Source: Diphasiastrum complanatum
Lineage: Eukaryota; Streptophyta; Lycopodiopsida; Lycopodiales; Lycopodiaceae
Direction of reading: 5' to 3'
Length of the DNA: 64,000 bases
Assembly: GCA_029204225.1 (NCBI GenBank)
Contig: CM055100.1
Span: 31,202,149 to 31,266,148, forward strand
Positions 32,382-41,579 of the stretch are shown here, in pieces (positions within the stretch are counted from its first letter, which is position 1; each line of letters begins with the position of its first letter). The notes under the pieces were generated by a model that saw nothing but the letters and a program-made list of their open reading frames with translations, did no database searches and was not told the DNA's origin. A program made the translations under genes and the position numbers.

Positions 32382-33000
32382 TGTGAAGTTTTTAGCACAC
32401 GTGAACTTCACCACACACCCTACAGGATCTTACTGAGGTGTTGTGATTGCACAAGATTGATCAAAGAACAGTGTGCTTGAAAATTCTACGGCAAGAGCAC
32501 AATGGCATACATCTGATGAGAAAATCTAACTCTTCACTATGAGAAATGAATGTTTAAGTGTTCAGTATGGGAAAAAAAGGGCTGCTCTTGGGTAGAGAGA
32601 GAAAATCATACATAGAAAACTCGGGTAGAGAGAGAATGAGTCCAAAACACCAAAAACTCAATATCCACAATATGGCAAAACATGCCCAGATTTTCCTACA
32701 TGAGAGAGACTCGAATTCCTACAGTGGAGTTGCATGGAAAGTCCATCAACTGAACTAATTCACCTACCAGAGATCCACATGTGTAACTGCATGCATGTAT
32801 GGTGCATGTACTACATGTCAACTCATAAAATTGCCTAGACATGTGTAGATCATAGAAACTACTTTGCATGTTGCATGCATTGATTGCATGTGGCTTGCAT
32901 GCATACAGTAAGACTTTGCATGCTATCTAAACATCTACATGTCCTCATAACTGAACTTATTTAACTCAAATCCAAGCTACACTAGAAGGATATGTGCTCA
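32382..33000 (-). repeat. LTR of minus-strand copia element (outer border uncertain)
   Basis: Placed from the primer binding site outward. A region at 32785-32945 has about a dozen CATG tetramers, many within CATGCA/TGCATG. This would be the U3 (promoter) side of the LTR. Confidence 0.45.
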
Positions 33001-33125
33001 ATTCACACTCCTTATACGTACAACATGAAATCTAGTGGAAATTATCATGGACATGACCCCAAACTCGAGATAGGAAGATACTATTTTAATAATCTTCACA
33101 GTCCTCCTAGTTCACCACCGATAAT

Positions 33126-34140
33126 ATGGCGAACCCAGCGCCACCCACATCTATCAAAATCAGATATGATTTCTTTAAGGGATCATCGTCTGAAGATGCA
33201 AACAACTATTTGTCTCAGTTTGAATCTATTACTATAGCAAATAAAAAACATACAGACGAGGACAAAGTTAAAATTTTGCCAGGTCTTCTGCAAAAGTAGG
33301 CTAGGTTTGGTATAGTCAATTAGACCAGAAACGGTTAGTACTTTGAATGTTTTAAAGGCAACATTCCTTAAGCAGTTTAGAGAGATAGGATACTCCACTA
33401 GATTGTTGGAACGACTTAATTCTGTTGAGAAAAAATTGAAGGAATCACTTAGAAAGTATACTCGTAGAGTTAAGAATTTAATTGGAAAATTAGGAGCCCA
33501 ATATTCAGTTTCTATGCAAAACAAATGGTTCTTGGGTGGCTTGCCTAAGAAAATGGATCGTTATTGTCGACAAGGATTGATGACCTCTTTGGAAGATGTC
33601 ATTGCCTCTGCCGAAAATTACGAAACTTCTCGAATTTCTCGTAGACGGAGGATTGAGAGAAAAATAGCAAAAAACATAAATCGAAACGTAAAGAAAAATT
33701 TGAATCATCTACTGAGTCTGAATCGAAATCTGATTCAGCAGATGAGGAAGAGTCTTCAGATTATTCATCTTACTCTTCTTCAGAAGAAGAATCTTCTTAT
33801 AAGAAATCCAAGAGTAGGAATTTAGATAGAAAGAAAAGAATGGAGAAATCCGAAAAGATGGATCCATTAAGAAAGAGTGTTGAGATATTAGCAAAAGAAA
33901 TGAGTGATTTAAAAGTCCAGACGTTTGACGTTAAAGCCAAATGGAAAAAAACAAAGCTTAACGCCAATGTTTGGTGTACTGCTTGTGGGAAGGAAAGTCA
34001 TTCTAAGACTACCTGTCCCAGTTTACAGACTAATTATTTAGAAGAAGAATTATTCCTCTGTCCGGTTAATAATGATGAGGAGGTAGCTTATACTGCAACT
34101 CCGTCTAACCAAAAGAACATTATATGAAAACCACGTACTG
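33126..34140 (+). pseudogene. Ty3/gypsy Gag (second family)
   Basis: ATG 33126 opens MANPAPPTSIKIRYDFFKGS then YLSQFESITIANKKHTDEDK, a Gag core, with a stop at 33298. The frame 33343-33825 continues LKATFLKQFREIGYSTRLLE and VKNLIGKLGAQYSVS. A frameshift near 33690 leads into an acidic Ser/Glu tract and a basic helix, and then a zinc knuckle CTACGKESHSKTTC (C-X2-C-X4-H-X4-C) near 33979. Confidence 0.75.
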
Positions 34141-34157
34141 GTCAATAGTACACCATT

Positions 34158-34470
34158 TTGCGTAGAGGAGGAACAAGAGATTCCACTCCTCCACCCAGAG
34201 TAAGGAGTTCGTGCTACAATTGCGGAGCCTCGAGTCACTATTCACCTGATTGTCCTGAACCTAGGCGATCAGTAGGATATGTGCCGCTCTGTGCCAACTG
34301 TGAAGGCGAAGCGCATGTCACTGCTGAATGTCCTCAATTACAACAGCCGCAGTCTAAACCGAGGTTTGTAAACTCGCCTAGAAAAGATGAGCTTCGGCCA
34401 TCTAAAACTAACACGGACATGGTAGTTCAAATGATAGAAGTAGAGTCTGAATCACAAGATCAAGAGCATT
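34158..34470 (+). pseudogene. Gypsy Gag, two further zinc knuckles
   Basis: The frame carries CYNCGASSHYSPDC (34212-34253) and CANCEGEAHVTAEC (34290-34331), both C-X2-C-X4-H-X4-C, giving three knuckles for this Gag with the one near 33979. The reading is cut at DQEH by the TRIM inserted at 34471 and appears to resume at about 34866 with QWPDLDAEIHK. Confidence 0.75.
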
Positions 34471-34614
34471 TGTTGGAATATCAATCCACACTCTAGAGAG
34501 AACTATCAAACATGGCGGATAGCTCAGTGGTAGAGCATCCCATCCGGTATGAGGTAGGTCCTGGGTTCGAATCCTAGTATGTCCATCCATATTATGATTT
34601 ATGGATTTCTAACA
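34471..34614 (+). repeat. TRIM 5' LTR
   Basis: 144 bp, TG...CA ends, shares nearly all sequence with 34731-34861 apart from a 13-bp indel and scattered substitutions. Confidence 0.88.
34513..34585 (+). tRNA. tRNA-like sequence inside TRIM LTR1 (not a functional tRNA)
   Basis: Exactly 73 nt. A box TAGCTCAGTGG (34520-34530) and B box GGTTCGAATCC (34564-34574) match Pol III consensus. D stem GCTC/GAGC, T stem CTGGG/CCTAG with loop TTCGAAT, and a five-base-pair anticodon stem with one mismatch can form. The 7-nt anticodon loop TCCGGTA would give CGG (Pro), but position 33 is C instead of T. The acceptor stem pairs at only about five of seven positions including wobbles. Likely role: internal Pol III promoter or packaging structure. 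Confidence 0.75.
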
Positions 34615-34630
34615 TGGTATCAGAGCCAAG
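34615..34630 (+). promoter_or_regulatory. TRIM primer binding site
   Basis: TGGTATCAGAGCCAAG immediately follows the CA end of LTR1, with no spacer, and matches initiator tRNA-Met. Confidence 0.9.
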
Positions 34631-34721
34631 TTAGACCTAACAGTTCATAATGTCAAAGCCATGGTTAGGTGGCCCAAGTTGTGGGGCAGGTGACAGCTAG
34701 GACCCCAACCAAGTGTGGCTT

Positions 34722-34730
34722 GAGGGGAGG
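34722..34730 (+). promoter_or_regulatory. TRIM polypurine tract
   Basis: GAGGGGAGG abuts the TG of LTR2; this is the plus-strand primer position of LTR retroelements. Confidence 0.8.
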
Positions 34731-34861
34731 TGTTGGAATATCAATCCACACTCTAGAGAGAACTATCAAATAGGGTGGATAGCTCAATGGTAGAGCATCT
34801 CATCCGGTATGAGGGAGGTCCTGGGTTCGAATCATAGTCTGTGATTTATGGATTTCAAACA
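34731..34861 (+). repeat. TRIM 3' LTR
   Basis: 131 bp, TG...CA. Same layout as LTR1 with a 13-bp deletion after the B box. Confidence 0.88.
34773..34845 (+). tRNA. tRNA-like sequence inside TRIM LTR2 (not a functional tRNA)
   Basis: 73 nt again. A box TAGCTCAATGG and B box GGTTCGAATCA have one change each. The anticodon stem TCTCA/TGAGG pairs at all five positions, better than in LTR1, and five of seven acceptor positions still pair. The structural length is kept although the sequences differ. Confidence 0.7.
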
Positions 34862-35370
34862 CCATCAATGGCCTGATTTAGATGCAGAGATACATAAAGT
34901 AACTACTAGAAGTAGTAAAGATTCTTCAAGAAAACGAAATCTGCGAAAAACGTGACAAAAAAAGCGAAAGTCGCAGAATAACTAGTAAAAATTTCTAATA
35001 GTAAAGAATTAGACCTTGATAGGACTACTGAAAAACATTATGATGTTGATATTAGTTCGAAAGCTAAAAAGCTTTTAGATGAAGAAACCAGAAAAGTTAA
35101 AAAAGTAACATTCTCAAATCCAATTATAAGTAGCAAGATACCTAGAAATCTATTGCCACTTAGACATCGTTCATATGATATAGTGGAAGACCTTGTCTCC
35201 AAAATGCCCAATATAACTTTTAAATAGTTATTAGAGGATAATCAGTATTATAAGAAAGAAATTAAGCAATTTTTGCAAAGGAAAAAGAAAAGAAAAGCGA
35301 AGTTACCGTTAGTCAATGTAGGACTAGTTAACTACAGTGATGAAGGTCAACCCGAGATTCAGATAGTAGT
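34862..35370 (+). pseudogene. Gypsy gag-pol linker, degraded
   Basis: Resumes the host element with QWPDLDAEIHKVTTR, then Lys-rich, stop-broken sequence to the protease. Nothing catalytic seen. Confidence 0.5.
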
Positions 35371-35720
35371 TAATTTTAGATAGTGTGCCCATAGATTTTG
35401 GATCTACTGTAAATATAATGGCTGAAGAAACAGCATACGAGTTAGGCATTTACCATAGAATAGCACCCACATTAAGACATTTAAGATTAGCTGATGCAAC
35501 TAGAAGATCGCCGATAGGAGAACTGTTCCAAGTTACAGTCTACATTGGAAACCATAAGTTCCTAATGGATTTTATTATATTAAGGACTACAAGAGAGTCG
35601 TCGTATAAAGTATTATTAGGACGACTATAGCTCTACCAAGCCGATGTCATAACCCACTGGAAAAAGAAGGAGATTACCTTCAGAGATCAGATGGAGACAC
35701 CGACGAGGAAAAGTCATAAA
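35370..35720 (+). pseudogene. Gypsy aspartic protease, first copy
   Basis: Reads PIDFGSTVNIMAEETAYELG (Asp-Phe-Gly where Asp-Ser-Gly is expected), LADATRRSPIGELFQVTV, FLMDFIILRTTRESSYKVLL and GRL, then after a stop LYQADVITHW. The catalytic triplet is mutated, so it would be inactive. Followed by an acidic linker and a second protease-like domain. Confidence 0.7.
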
Positions 35721-35829
35721 AGAATTACAGTATCTTGGGAAAAGGATAAGTATGAAGGTGAGACACCTACATCATCCTCGAGCTATACTTCGGAGGATGA
35801 AGGAGCTCAGTCCGTAAGGATTGTGGAAG

Positions 35830-36260
35830 GGAGAGATTTGTCACATTAAGTATACCTGCATACAACAATAAAGTAGAATATGTAGATAGAGGAGATTGCG
35901 GAGTCCCAGATATTAGTGCTATTATAGGAGACCATACTATTGATAGAATACTAATAGACTCAGGATCCAGTATCAACTTAATAATTGAGACGATGGTTAA
36001 GGAATTAGGACTAGAAAGACAGATACAGCCTATTACTTACACCATGAAATCCATTTAACAGATGTATCTAAATGCATACCGGTAGGAGAGCTAAAGGGTA
36101 TTAGTGTAGTTATAGAGACAATGACATTCCTTATGAATTTCTTTGTCATAAACCCAGTAGATACACCACAATATTCAATATTATTTGGAAGACCATGACT
36201 ATATCAAGCAGATGCTATTATAAATTGGTCTACCAAACAAATATTTTTTCTAGCTATTCT
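35830..36260 (+). pseudogene. Gypsy aspartic protease, second copy
   Basis: Reads RGDCGVPDISAIIGDHTI, then LIDSGSSINLIIETMVKELG with an intact Asp-Ser-Gly triplet at about 35957. After a stop and frameshift near 36057 it continues CIPVGELKGISVVIETMTFL, SILFGRP and LYQADAIINWSTKQIFF. Order and motifs mirror the first protease: GEL, FLM-x-F, L-x-GR, LYQAD-x-I-x-x-W. This is a tandem protease arrangement. Confidence 0.7.
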
Positions 36261-36288
36261 CACAACCAGTCCAATAGGGGGTCACCTT

Positions 36289-36932
36289 TTGAGATGGGGT
36301 GAGGAGTTAGCCAGACCTACTGAATCCTTGATCAATTTCATAGCATGCTATGAGATTGACGAGAATGAAAAAATTCCGATAACATCCGAGTCGAGGGAAG
36401 TTCTAGGTGGAACCAAAGCAAGCCTGACCGAAGGAATGGTACATAAGACAGATTATGTAGAAATAGAAATTAATAAAGATAAAATTTTGAATTTATATAA
36501 ACACCTAAGAAGAAGACGGGCAAGATTAGAGTTTGCCAAGATTTTAGGAAACTAAATGCTGCTACGGCAAAGGATTATCATCCTCTGCCTTATACAGACA
36601 CTATTCTTGACCAGGTAGTTGGTCATGAACGTTATAGTTTTTTTGACGGGTTCTCAGGTTATAATCAAGTTTTTATTAAGGAGGAAGATAGATCCAAGAC
36701 CACTTTTACCACTGATTGGGGGACGTATGCATATACACGAATGCCCTTTGGCCTTTGTAATGCACCTGCCACATTCTAAAGTATGATGACGAACATTTTT
36801 CAAAAAAATTTACGAAAGTTTTTAGAAATTTTCATGGACGACTTCTGTGTCTATTCATCATTTAAAGACCATCTAGACACATTAGAGAAGACATTGGGAA
36901 GATGTCAAGAGACATCTCTTAAATTACATCCG
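36289..36932 (+). pseudogene. Gypsy reverse transcriptase, truncated
   Basis: From about 36510 the frame reads GKIRVCQDFRKLNAATAKDY, HPLPYTDTILDQVV, YSFFDGFSGYNQVFIKEEDR, YAYTRMPFGLCNAPATF, a stop, then NLRKFLEIFMDDFCVYS. These are RT blocks including the catalytic F-M-D-D (usually Y-x-D-D). It ends abruptly at ETSLKLHP, where 18S rRNA sequence begins at 36933. RNase H and integrase are missing. Confidence 0.8.
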
Positions 36933-37041
36933 TACATTAGCATGGAATAACATGATAGGACTTTGGTCCTATTGTGTTGGTCTTCGGGATCAGAGTAATG
37001 ATTAATAGGAACAGTTGGAGGCATTCGTATTTCATTGTCAG

Positions 37042-37073
<32 letters not shown>

Positions 37074-37079
37074 TACTAC

Positions 37080-37137
<58 letters not shown>

Positions 37138-37138
37138 A

Positions 37139-37174
<36 letters not shown>

Positions 37175-37208
37175 TGACTAGAGATCGATGGGTGTTAATT
37201 TGATGACC

Positions 37209-37240
<32 letters not shown>

Positions 37241-37452
37241 TAGTTCTGGAAGGAGTATGGTCACAAGGCTGAAACTTAAAGGAATGGAAGGGCACCACCA
37301 GGAGTGGAGCCTGTGGCTTAATCTGACTCAACACGGAAAAACTTACCAGGTCCAAACATAGTAAGGATTGACAAATTGAGAGCTCTTTCTTGATTCTATG
37401 GGTGGTGGTGCATGGCCGTTCTTAGTTGGTGGAGTGATTTGTCTGGTTAATT
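36933..37452 (+). rRNA. 18S rRNA fragment, pseudogene copy 1
   Basis: Contains long stretches of the eukaryotic small-subunit rRNA core, such as GTGAAATTCTTGGATTTATG, CATTTGCCAAGGATGTTTTC, GGCACCACCAGGAGTGGAGC and TTCTTGATTCTATGGGTGGT, covering roughly the central to 3' part of the molecule. Substitutions and small deletions (for example CTACTACAAAGC for CTACTGCGAAAGC, and loss of bases in AATTGACGGAAGG) show it is not functional. Left end is fused to gypsy RT; right end stops at TCTGGTTAATT. Confidence 0.93.
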
Positions 37453-37467
37453 AGAGTGTGTGGTTTT

Positions 37468-37534
37468 TGCCATAAAAAATGTCACGTTCTGCCATCGAAA
37501 ATGTCATGCTCTGCCTGCAAAAAATGTCACATTT
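37468..37534. repeat. Three 22-bp tandem units
   Basis: TGCCATAAAAAATGTCACGT-type unit, three diverged copies, lying between the 18S fragment and the gene at 37795. Confidence 0.75.
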
Positions 37535-37649
37535 TTGCAACTGCAAAAGCTAAAAACGTTGTTTGAAAAAAAATGGTAAAAAAAATAACATATGCAAGTT
37601 CTTTTGGGCGCGCACACTTAGATTTCAAAATCCCACCCTCTCTCGATCG

Positions 37650-37650
<1 letters not shown>

Positions 37651-37692
<42 letters not shown>
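37651..37692. repeat. (CT)n tract upstream of the four-exon gene
   Basis: About 20 CT units, 100-145 bp before the chosen ATG. CT-rich stretches are common in plant 5' UTRs and core promoters, so it may be part of the gene's leader. Confidence 0.9.
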
Positions 37693-37695
<3 letters not shown>

Positions 37696-37794
37696 AATGT
37701 GTGTCTGAGAGGAGCAGTGAAAAGCGGATTCCAACATGCTTCTTATCTCCAAAAGCTTCTATTTAGAGTAAAACACAAATTTGCCAAAAGTCGC

Positions 37795-38575
37795 ATGGCC
37801 GTGACGAAAGAAGACAAAAATCTAATCAACTATGCATCCATCAATGCAAACGAGATCCTTAACTTGCTGCAGAAATGCAAAAAGGCATGCTATTTTTTCA
37901 TTGCAGCTACTGCTCTTGCATTGCATTTTCTTTCTCACAAAGCTGAAATTTCTCACATGCTATCTCTTTTGATTTCAGACCAAACTTTCCATTAAGGAGA
38001 ACAAATACAAGAAGCAACTACTGGCTATGCGTGTGAGATTCCTCCGCTCCAGTTGGCTTCTTGAGGTCATTGCCTTCTACCTAAATTCAATCTACTCGAA
38101 GAGCGTCCCAGCCACGCCACATTTAGCTGGGATTTTGAGCTGCTCTTTCGAATCTGAAGAGGGAAAGTACTCGGTTTCATTCTCTCTCACGGATTCTCAG
38201 AAGATCGAGATCGATCTCACATGTGATCCTACTTGTCTGGTAAGTAAGCATGCACCTACGTTTCTTTTATGTGTAGATCACGGGCCAAACACTCGTGGTT
38301 GTTTCATTTGTATTTAGAAAATCCAAGAGCCCATGGATTCTTGGCTCAGGCTGTTAGCAGGTCTCCATGGGAGTGCAAGACGAACCGCAAGTTGGATTAT
38401 ACTCAATATCCAAAACACCAGGTAGGTTTGCATAAGGGCAACGCTTATGTAAAGTGTTTTATAACAAAAAAAAACCATGTGTGTGCTGGTGGCAGCCGCA
38501 ACACTATTCTTAGTGTTTTGTTCTCTTTTTCCCTTAAGAGCGAGCTTAGACATATGCCTCCCCCTCAAACCGTAA
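37795..38575 (+). CDS. Four-exon gene, unrecognised 163-residue protein
   Basis: Exons proposed at 37795-37884, 37979-38239, 38318-38421 and 38539-38575 (TAA). Lengths 90, 261, 104 and 37 sum to 492, a multiple of three, with no internal stop. Intron 1 would be GC-AG (AAAAAG|GCATGC ... GATTTCAG), 94 nt; intron 2 GTAAGT...TATTTAG, 78 nt; intron 3 GTAGGT...CCCTTAAG, 117 nt. The product starts MAVTKEDKNLINYASINANE; it has a Lys-rich helix, then RFLRSSWLLEVIAFYLNSIY (amphipathic or partly buried helix), then a beta-like region with alternating charged and hydrophobic residues (KYSVSFSLTDSQKIEIDLTC), and a PMDSWLRLLAGLHGSARR helix. No signal peptide and no family recognised. Start: the in-frame ATG at 37573 would read through the CT tract as Leu-Ser repeats, so 37795 is preferred. 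Four consistent exons make a real gene likely; the last short exon is the least certain. Confidence 0.6.
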
Positions 38576-38639
38576 AATGTAAGAAAGTTTATAGAATGGC
38601 AAAGACAACACACATCACAAACAAACTGAAAACTAGCTA

Positions 38640-40350
38640 AGGAGGATGAAATATGAACCATATTATGAGCCATACATCTCAAAGAAATAAGAAATAAGCC
38701 TTAAAGGCTTAGAAATACCTCTCAAATCAAGATCCAGATTAAGGGGAGGGTGTTACTCCAATTCCAAGAATGACAACATTAGACATAAAAAAATATAGGC
38801 TTCATAAAGTGGTTTTTGGAATATTTGATTGTGTGATAAAGCTCCTTTGCTTATAAGCATTGATGTGTTTCATTGGGTATATGTAGAATAACAATGCACA
38901 ATATAATAGAGGTTTATGTATTAAAAAAGTCAAAGAAGTAAAATTTAGATCATCCTTGATGGTCTTGAAGAAGAGGTCACAAGTGCTCGGAGTTTGCAAA
39001 ATTATGTCACCAATGTAGTTCAATTTGTTTTTTTCCCGCTTTTGGTACTTCTAGAGCAAATGACTTGCCTTGCATGTAACATTATCTCACATAAAAAGAA
39101 TTCTAAGTGCAAGATTATGGTTATTCATAGTTAACAAATATTGATGTCTCAATGAACAATGTGGTCATTGATGCCATATATGGGAGGAATGGCATTCATT
39201 GTGTAGATACAAGAGGTGCATGCAAATGTGTGATAGATAGCTTTACACAACGTGAATTCATTGATGGATGCCCAGAGAAACATGGAAATGTTGCATCATT
39301 GAAAACAAAAGTGATGACCCTTCCTTTGATACCTTTAGCAATTGAATTCAACTCTAGACAACAAGGTGAGAAAAAGAGAAATCAAAACCAACAAGCCACA
39401 TTTGGGTGTTTGTGGTAGAAGAAATCCAATTATCCTTCCTTGAATGTCGTCTCTTATATGCCATCATTGTGTCGCTAATTGGAGTCAAAACTCCCACCCA
39501 CAAGGAGAAGAGAAAAAGCTTACTAGCCCGTCACTTATCGGAGGACAATTTCCACTTAACCTTTGCAGAAGGAATGGCATAGCAATTCATTGTCCTAGAC
39601 TTAGTCAATCATTCTTGTGACAATGTTCCATGTTTAAAGTTTAACATCTACTCATATTTCAAAGAAGAACTTTATAGCACAAACCAATGATTGCCAGCTT
39701 GAGACAATACTCATGCAAAAATGCTACTTTTTACATGCCAACTTTGCATGCCACATTTTCTTGCAAGGCATATCCCTCAAAAAATTGTTTGCGCATTTGT
39801 ACTATTCTAGTGGAATGTTGATTTTTGTCCATTCAAAAAATTAGTTGGAGTTTAATTGTGTCATAACTATGAAGGCATTTTCTTTTGTCTTTGTCCATGT
39901 GTGCCTATGTGGAATTTAATTATTATATCTCAAGGTGAGTGCTATGAACTTAACCATGGATTAAGCAACACATTAAGCACAAAAGATAGTATAGTGACAA
40001 AAAAATATCGAACTCCAACTAAGATTACTAAATGAACACCACATGTAGTTATAATTTGATCCCTACCTAGGAGGAGCAAGAAGTTTTTAAACTAAGAACT
40101 TAGGAAACTCCAAAACATAGAAAAGAAGCTTCCACTTGTAAATAACTTATGGAGCAAGTTAGGGAAGCATTGTAGGGCACTAAAACAATATCCCCATTCA
40201 TAAGATGCCCTAATCTATTGTATGTTGATAGCACTCCCCTACAAATAAAAACATTGCTTTCAATGAGGGCATTAAAACAAAAAGAACATATATATTGAAT
40301 GACATAAAGAAAGCTACGCCGAGGCCTATGAAATGTGATCTTGTAGAGTA
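38640..40350. other. No gene recognised
   Basis: AT-rich. The frame 39152-39418 (88 codons) has several Cys residues but no recognised family. AATAAG near 38690 could serve the preceding gene as polyadenylation signal. Confidence 0.4.
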
Positions 40351-40790
40351 GGGTTGATCCACTAAATGTGTTTTGGATATGTTATTTTCACATGGTACTA
40401 GAGCAGGTTGTAGGCCAAAGTTGGTGTTTATGCCAAATCTAGAGGTGGATTTGAGGGCGCCATAAATTCTATGTGGATTTGGAGGTGTTACTAGATCAAA
40501 TCTTGCATTTTCAAGTATAGAAAGTGGATCTTTGTGGTCCAAGCATAATTTTAGGTCAAATCACTTGTGAATGGCCGATTTTTGAAACCACTTACTGGAA
40601 TTTGGAGACAAAAATTATTCGTGATTGTGGATGGTACATTATATTAGATGAGATATCTAGATTCTAGCTTTTGCTTGATTCAATATTTTGCATTTTTGGT
40701 GAAACCCTAAATTTGACAAGATCTCTTGATTTTAAGTTGCTGGACTTTTTCAAGAATTTGTTTCAATCTTAGGTGTTGGCAAAAGTTCAT
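40350..40790 (+). repeat. Copia LTR end and leader, copy 1
   Basis: From GTTGATCCACTAAATGTGTT to TTGCTTGATTCAATATT this matches 47450-47790 closely. Includes a mutated primer site TGGTACTAGAGC at 40393-40404 and the shared phrases CCAAATCTAGAGGTGGATTT and AATTTGGAGACAAAAATT. No gag follows. Confidence 0.75.
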
Positions 40791-41063
40791 CATATTGTGT
40801 TTAAATATATTGTGATCAAGAAATCAAGATTCTATGTGCTAAGTAAGAACGAGAATAACGTATATTAAAAAACGACTGATATGAGGTAAACCCATACCTT
40901 AGTGTGAGCATAGATGACTGGAAATCGGAGAAGTACTAGTCATGAATGTCGCTTTCTTCCCAATCATATTTTCTTTTCCGTTTGCCACTTGCTTTGCATT
41001 CATAAGTTGCTTAGACAATTAAATTAGAGAATTAGCCTTGTAGATAGGTCATCACTTTGCAAA

Positions 41064-41290
41064 CAGGTTGCCCATAGGTTGCAGACAGCTGTGTAGGCCG
41101 CATATAGGTTGTACAGGCCACATCCAGGCTTTGCAGGCCACATGGCAAGTCGTCGCAGGCAAACAGACCCATGAAAATAGTAGGTAGGCCCAAAAAACAG
41201 AGGTAGGCCTAAAAAACAGCAGGCAGGACCAAAAAAAATAGGGGTAGGCCTAAAAAATAGCAGACATGCCCAAAAAACCAGGGGTCCCGA
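41064..41290. repeat. Two adjacent short minisatellites
   Basis: First block (41064-41160): about four to five diverged units around AGGTTGTACAGGCCACAT. Second block (41180-41285): about five units around GTAGGCCTAAAAAACAG, step 20-23 bp. On the minus strand the second encodes repeated Phe-Phe-Gly-Pro, which I take as accidental. Confidence 0.75.
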
Positions 41291-41319
41291 AATGATACAC
41301 TTAGGCACAGTTTAAAGTT

Positions 41320-41565
41320 TGACCAATTTAAGGCACCTTCAACTTTTTCACAAAATGCGAAGAGAGAAAATTCCCGAAGGTCATTTACTTCAAGACTTGA
41401 ACTATTTTAGGGCACCTTCGACTTTTTTCGCGAAAAACTCGAAGAGAGAGAAAAAGCGAAGGTCGTCTATTTTGAACGAAGGATGTTCCTAGCCATTTTC
41501 CAAAATTTGCGAAGTGAGAGAAAACCACTTCACGTCAAATGTGAAGTGAGAGAATTTGCGACGTC
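41320..41565. repeat. Three imperfect ~85-bp units rich in GAAG/CTTC
   Basis: GGCACCTTCAACTTTTTCAC...GCGAAGAGAGAAAA...GCGAAGGTC recurs twice, with a third more diverged unit. Resembles leader repeats of the gypsy element at 26.8-27.5 kb in motif (CTTCG) but not in detail. Confidence 0.6.
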
Positions 41566-41579
41566 CTCGTCCGCGTCAA

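Larger units (their letters stand above)
34471..34861 (+). mobile_element. Complete TRIM (miniature LTR retrotransposon) with tRNA-like LTRs
   Basis: A 391-bp non-coding element: LTR1 34471-34614 (TGTTGGAATATC...TCTAACA), primer binding site TGGTATCAGAGCCAAG starting at 34615, 116-bp interior, polypurine tract GAGGGGAGG (34722-34730), LTR2 34731-34861 (TGTTGGAATATC...TCAAACA). LTR2 lacks 13 bp relative to LTR1. Flanks GCATT and CCATC each differ by one base from GCATC, which would rejoin the host Gag reading frame, so a decayed 5-bp target duplication is likely. Each LTR holds a 73-nt tRNA-like sequence. Known TRIMs of the Cassandra family carry 5S rRNA in the LTR; a tRNA-like LTR is not something I recognise. 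Movement would need proteins from another element. Confidence 0.88.

Noticed and set aside
34513-34585. Stand-alone functional tRNA gene (Pro, CGG)
   Set aside because: Position 33 is C rather than T, the acceptor stem pairs poorly, and the sequence lies inside a repeated LTR. It is better read as a tRNA-like promoter.
36933-37452. Functional rDNA unit
   Set aside because: Only part of 18S is present, with deletions, and there is no 5.8S, 26S or spacer.
41024-41308. 94-codon minus frame with Phe-Gly-Pro repeats
   Set aside because: It is a chance frame through a short minisatellite.
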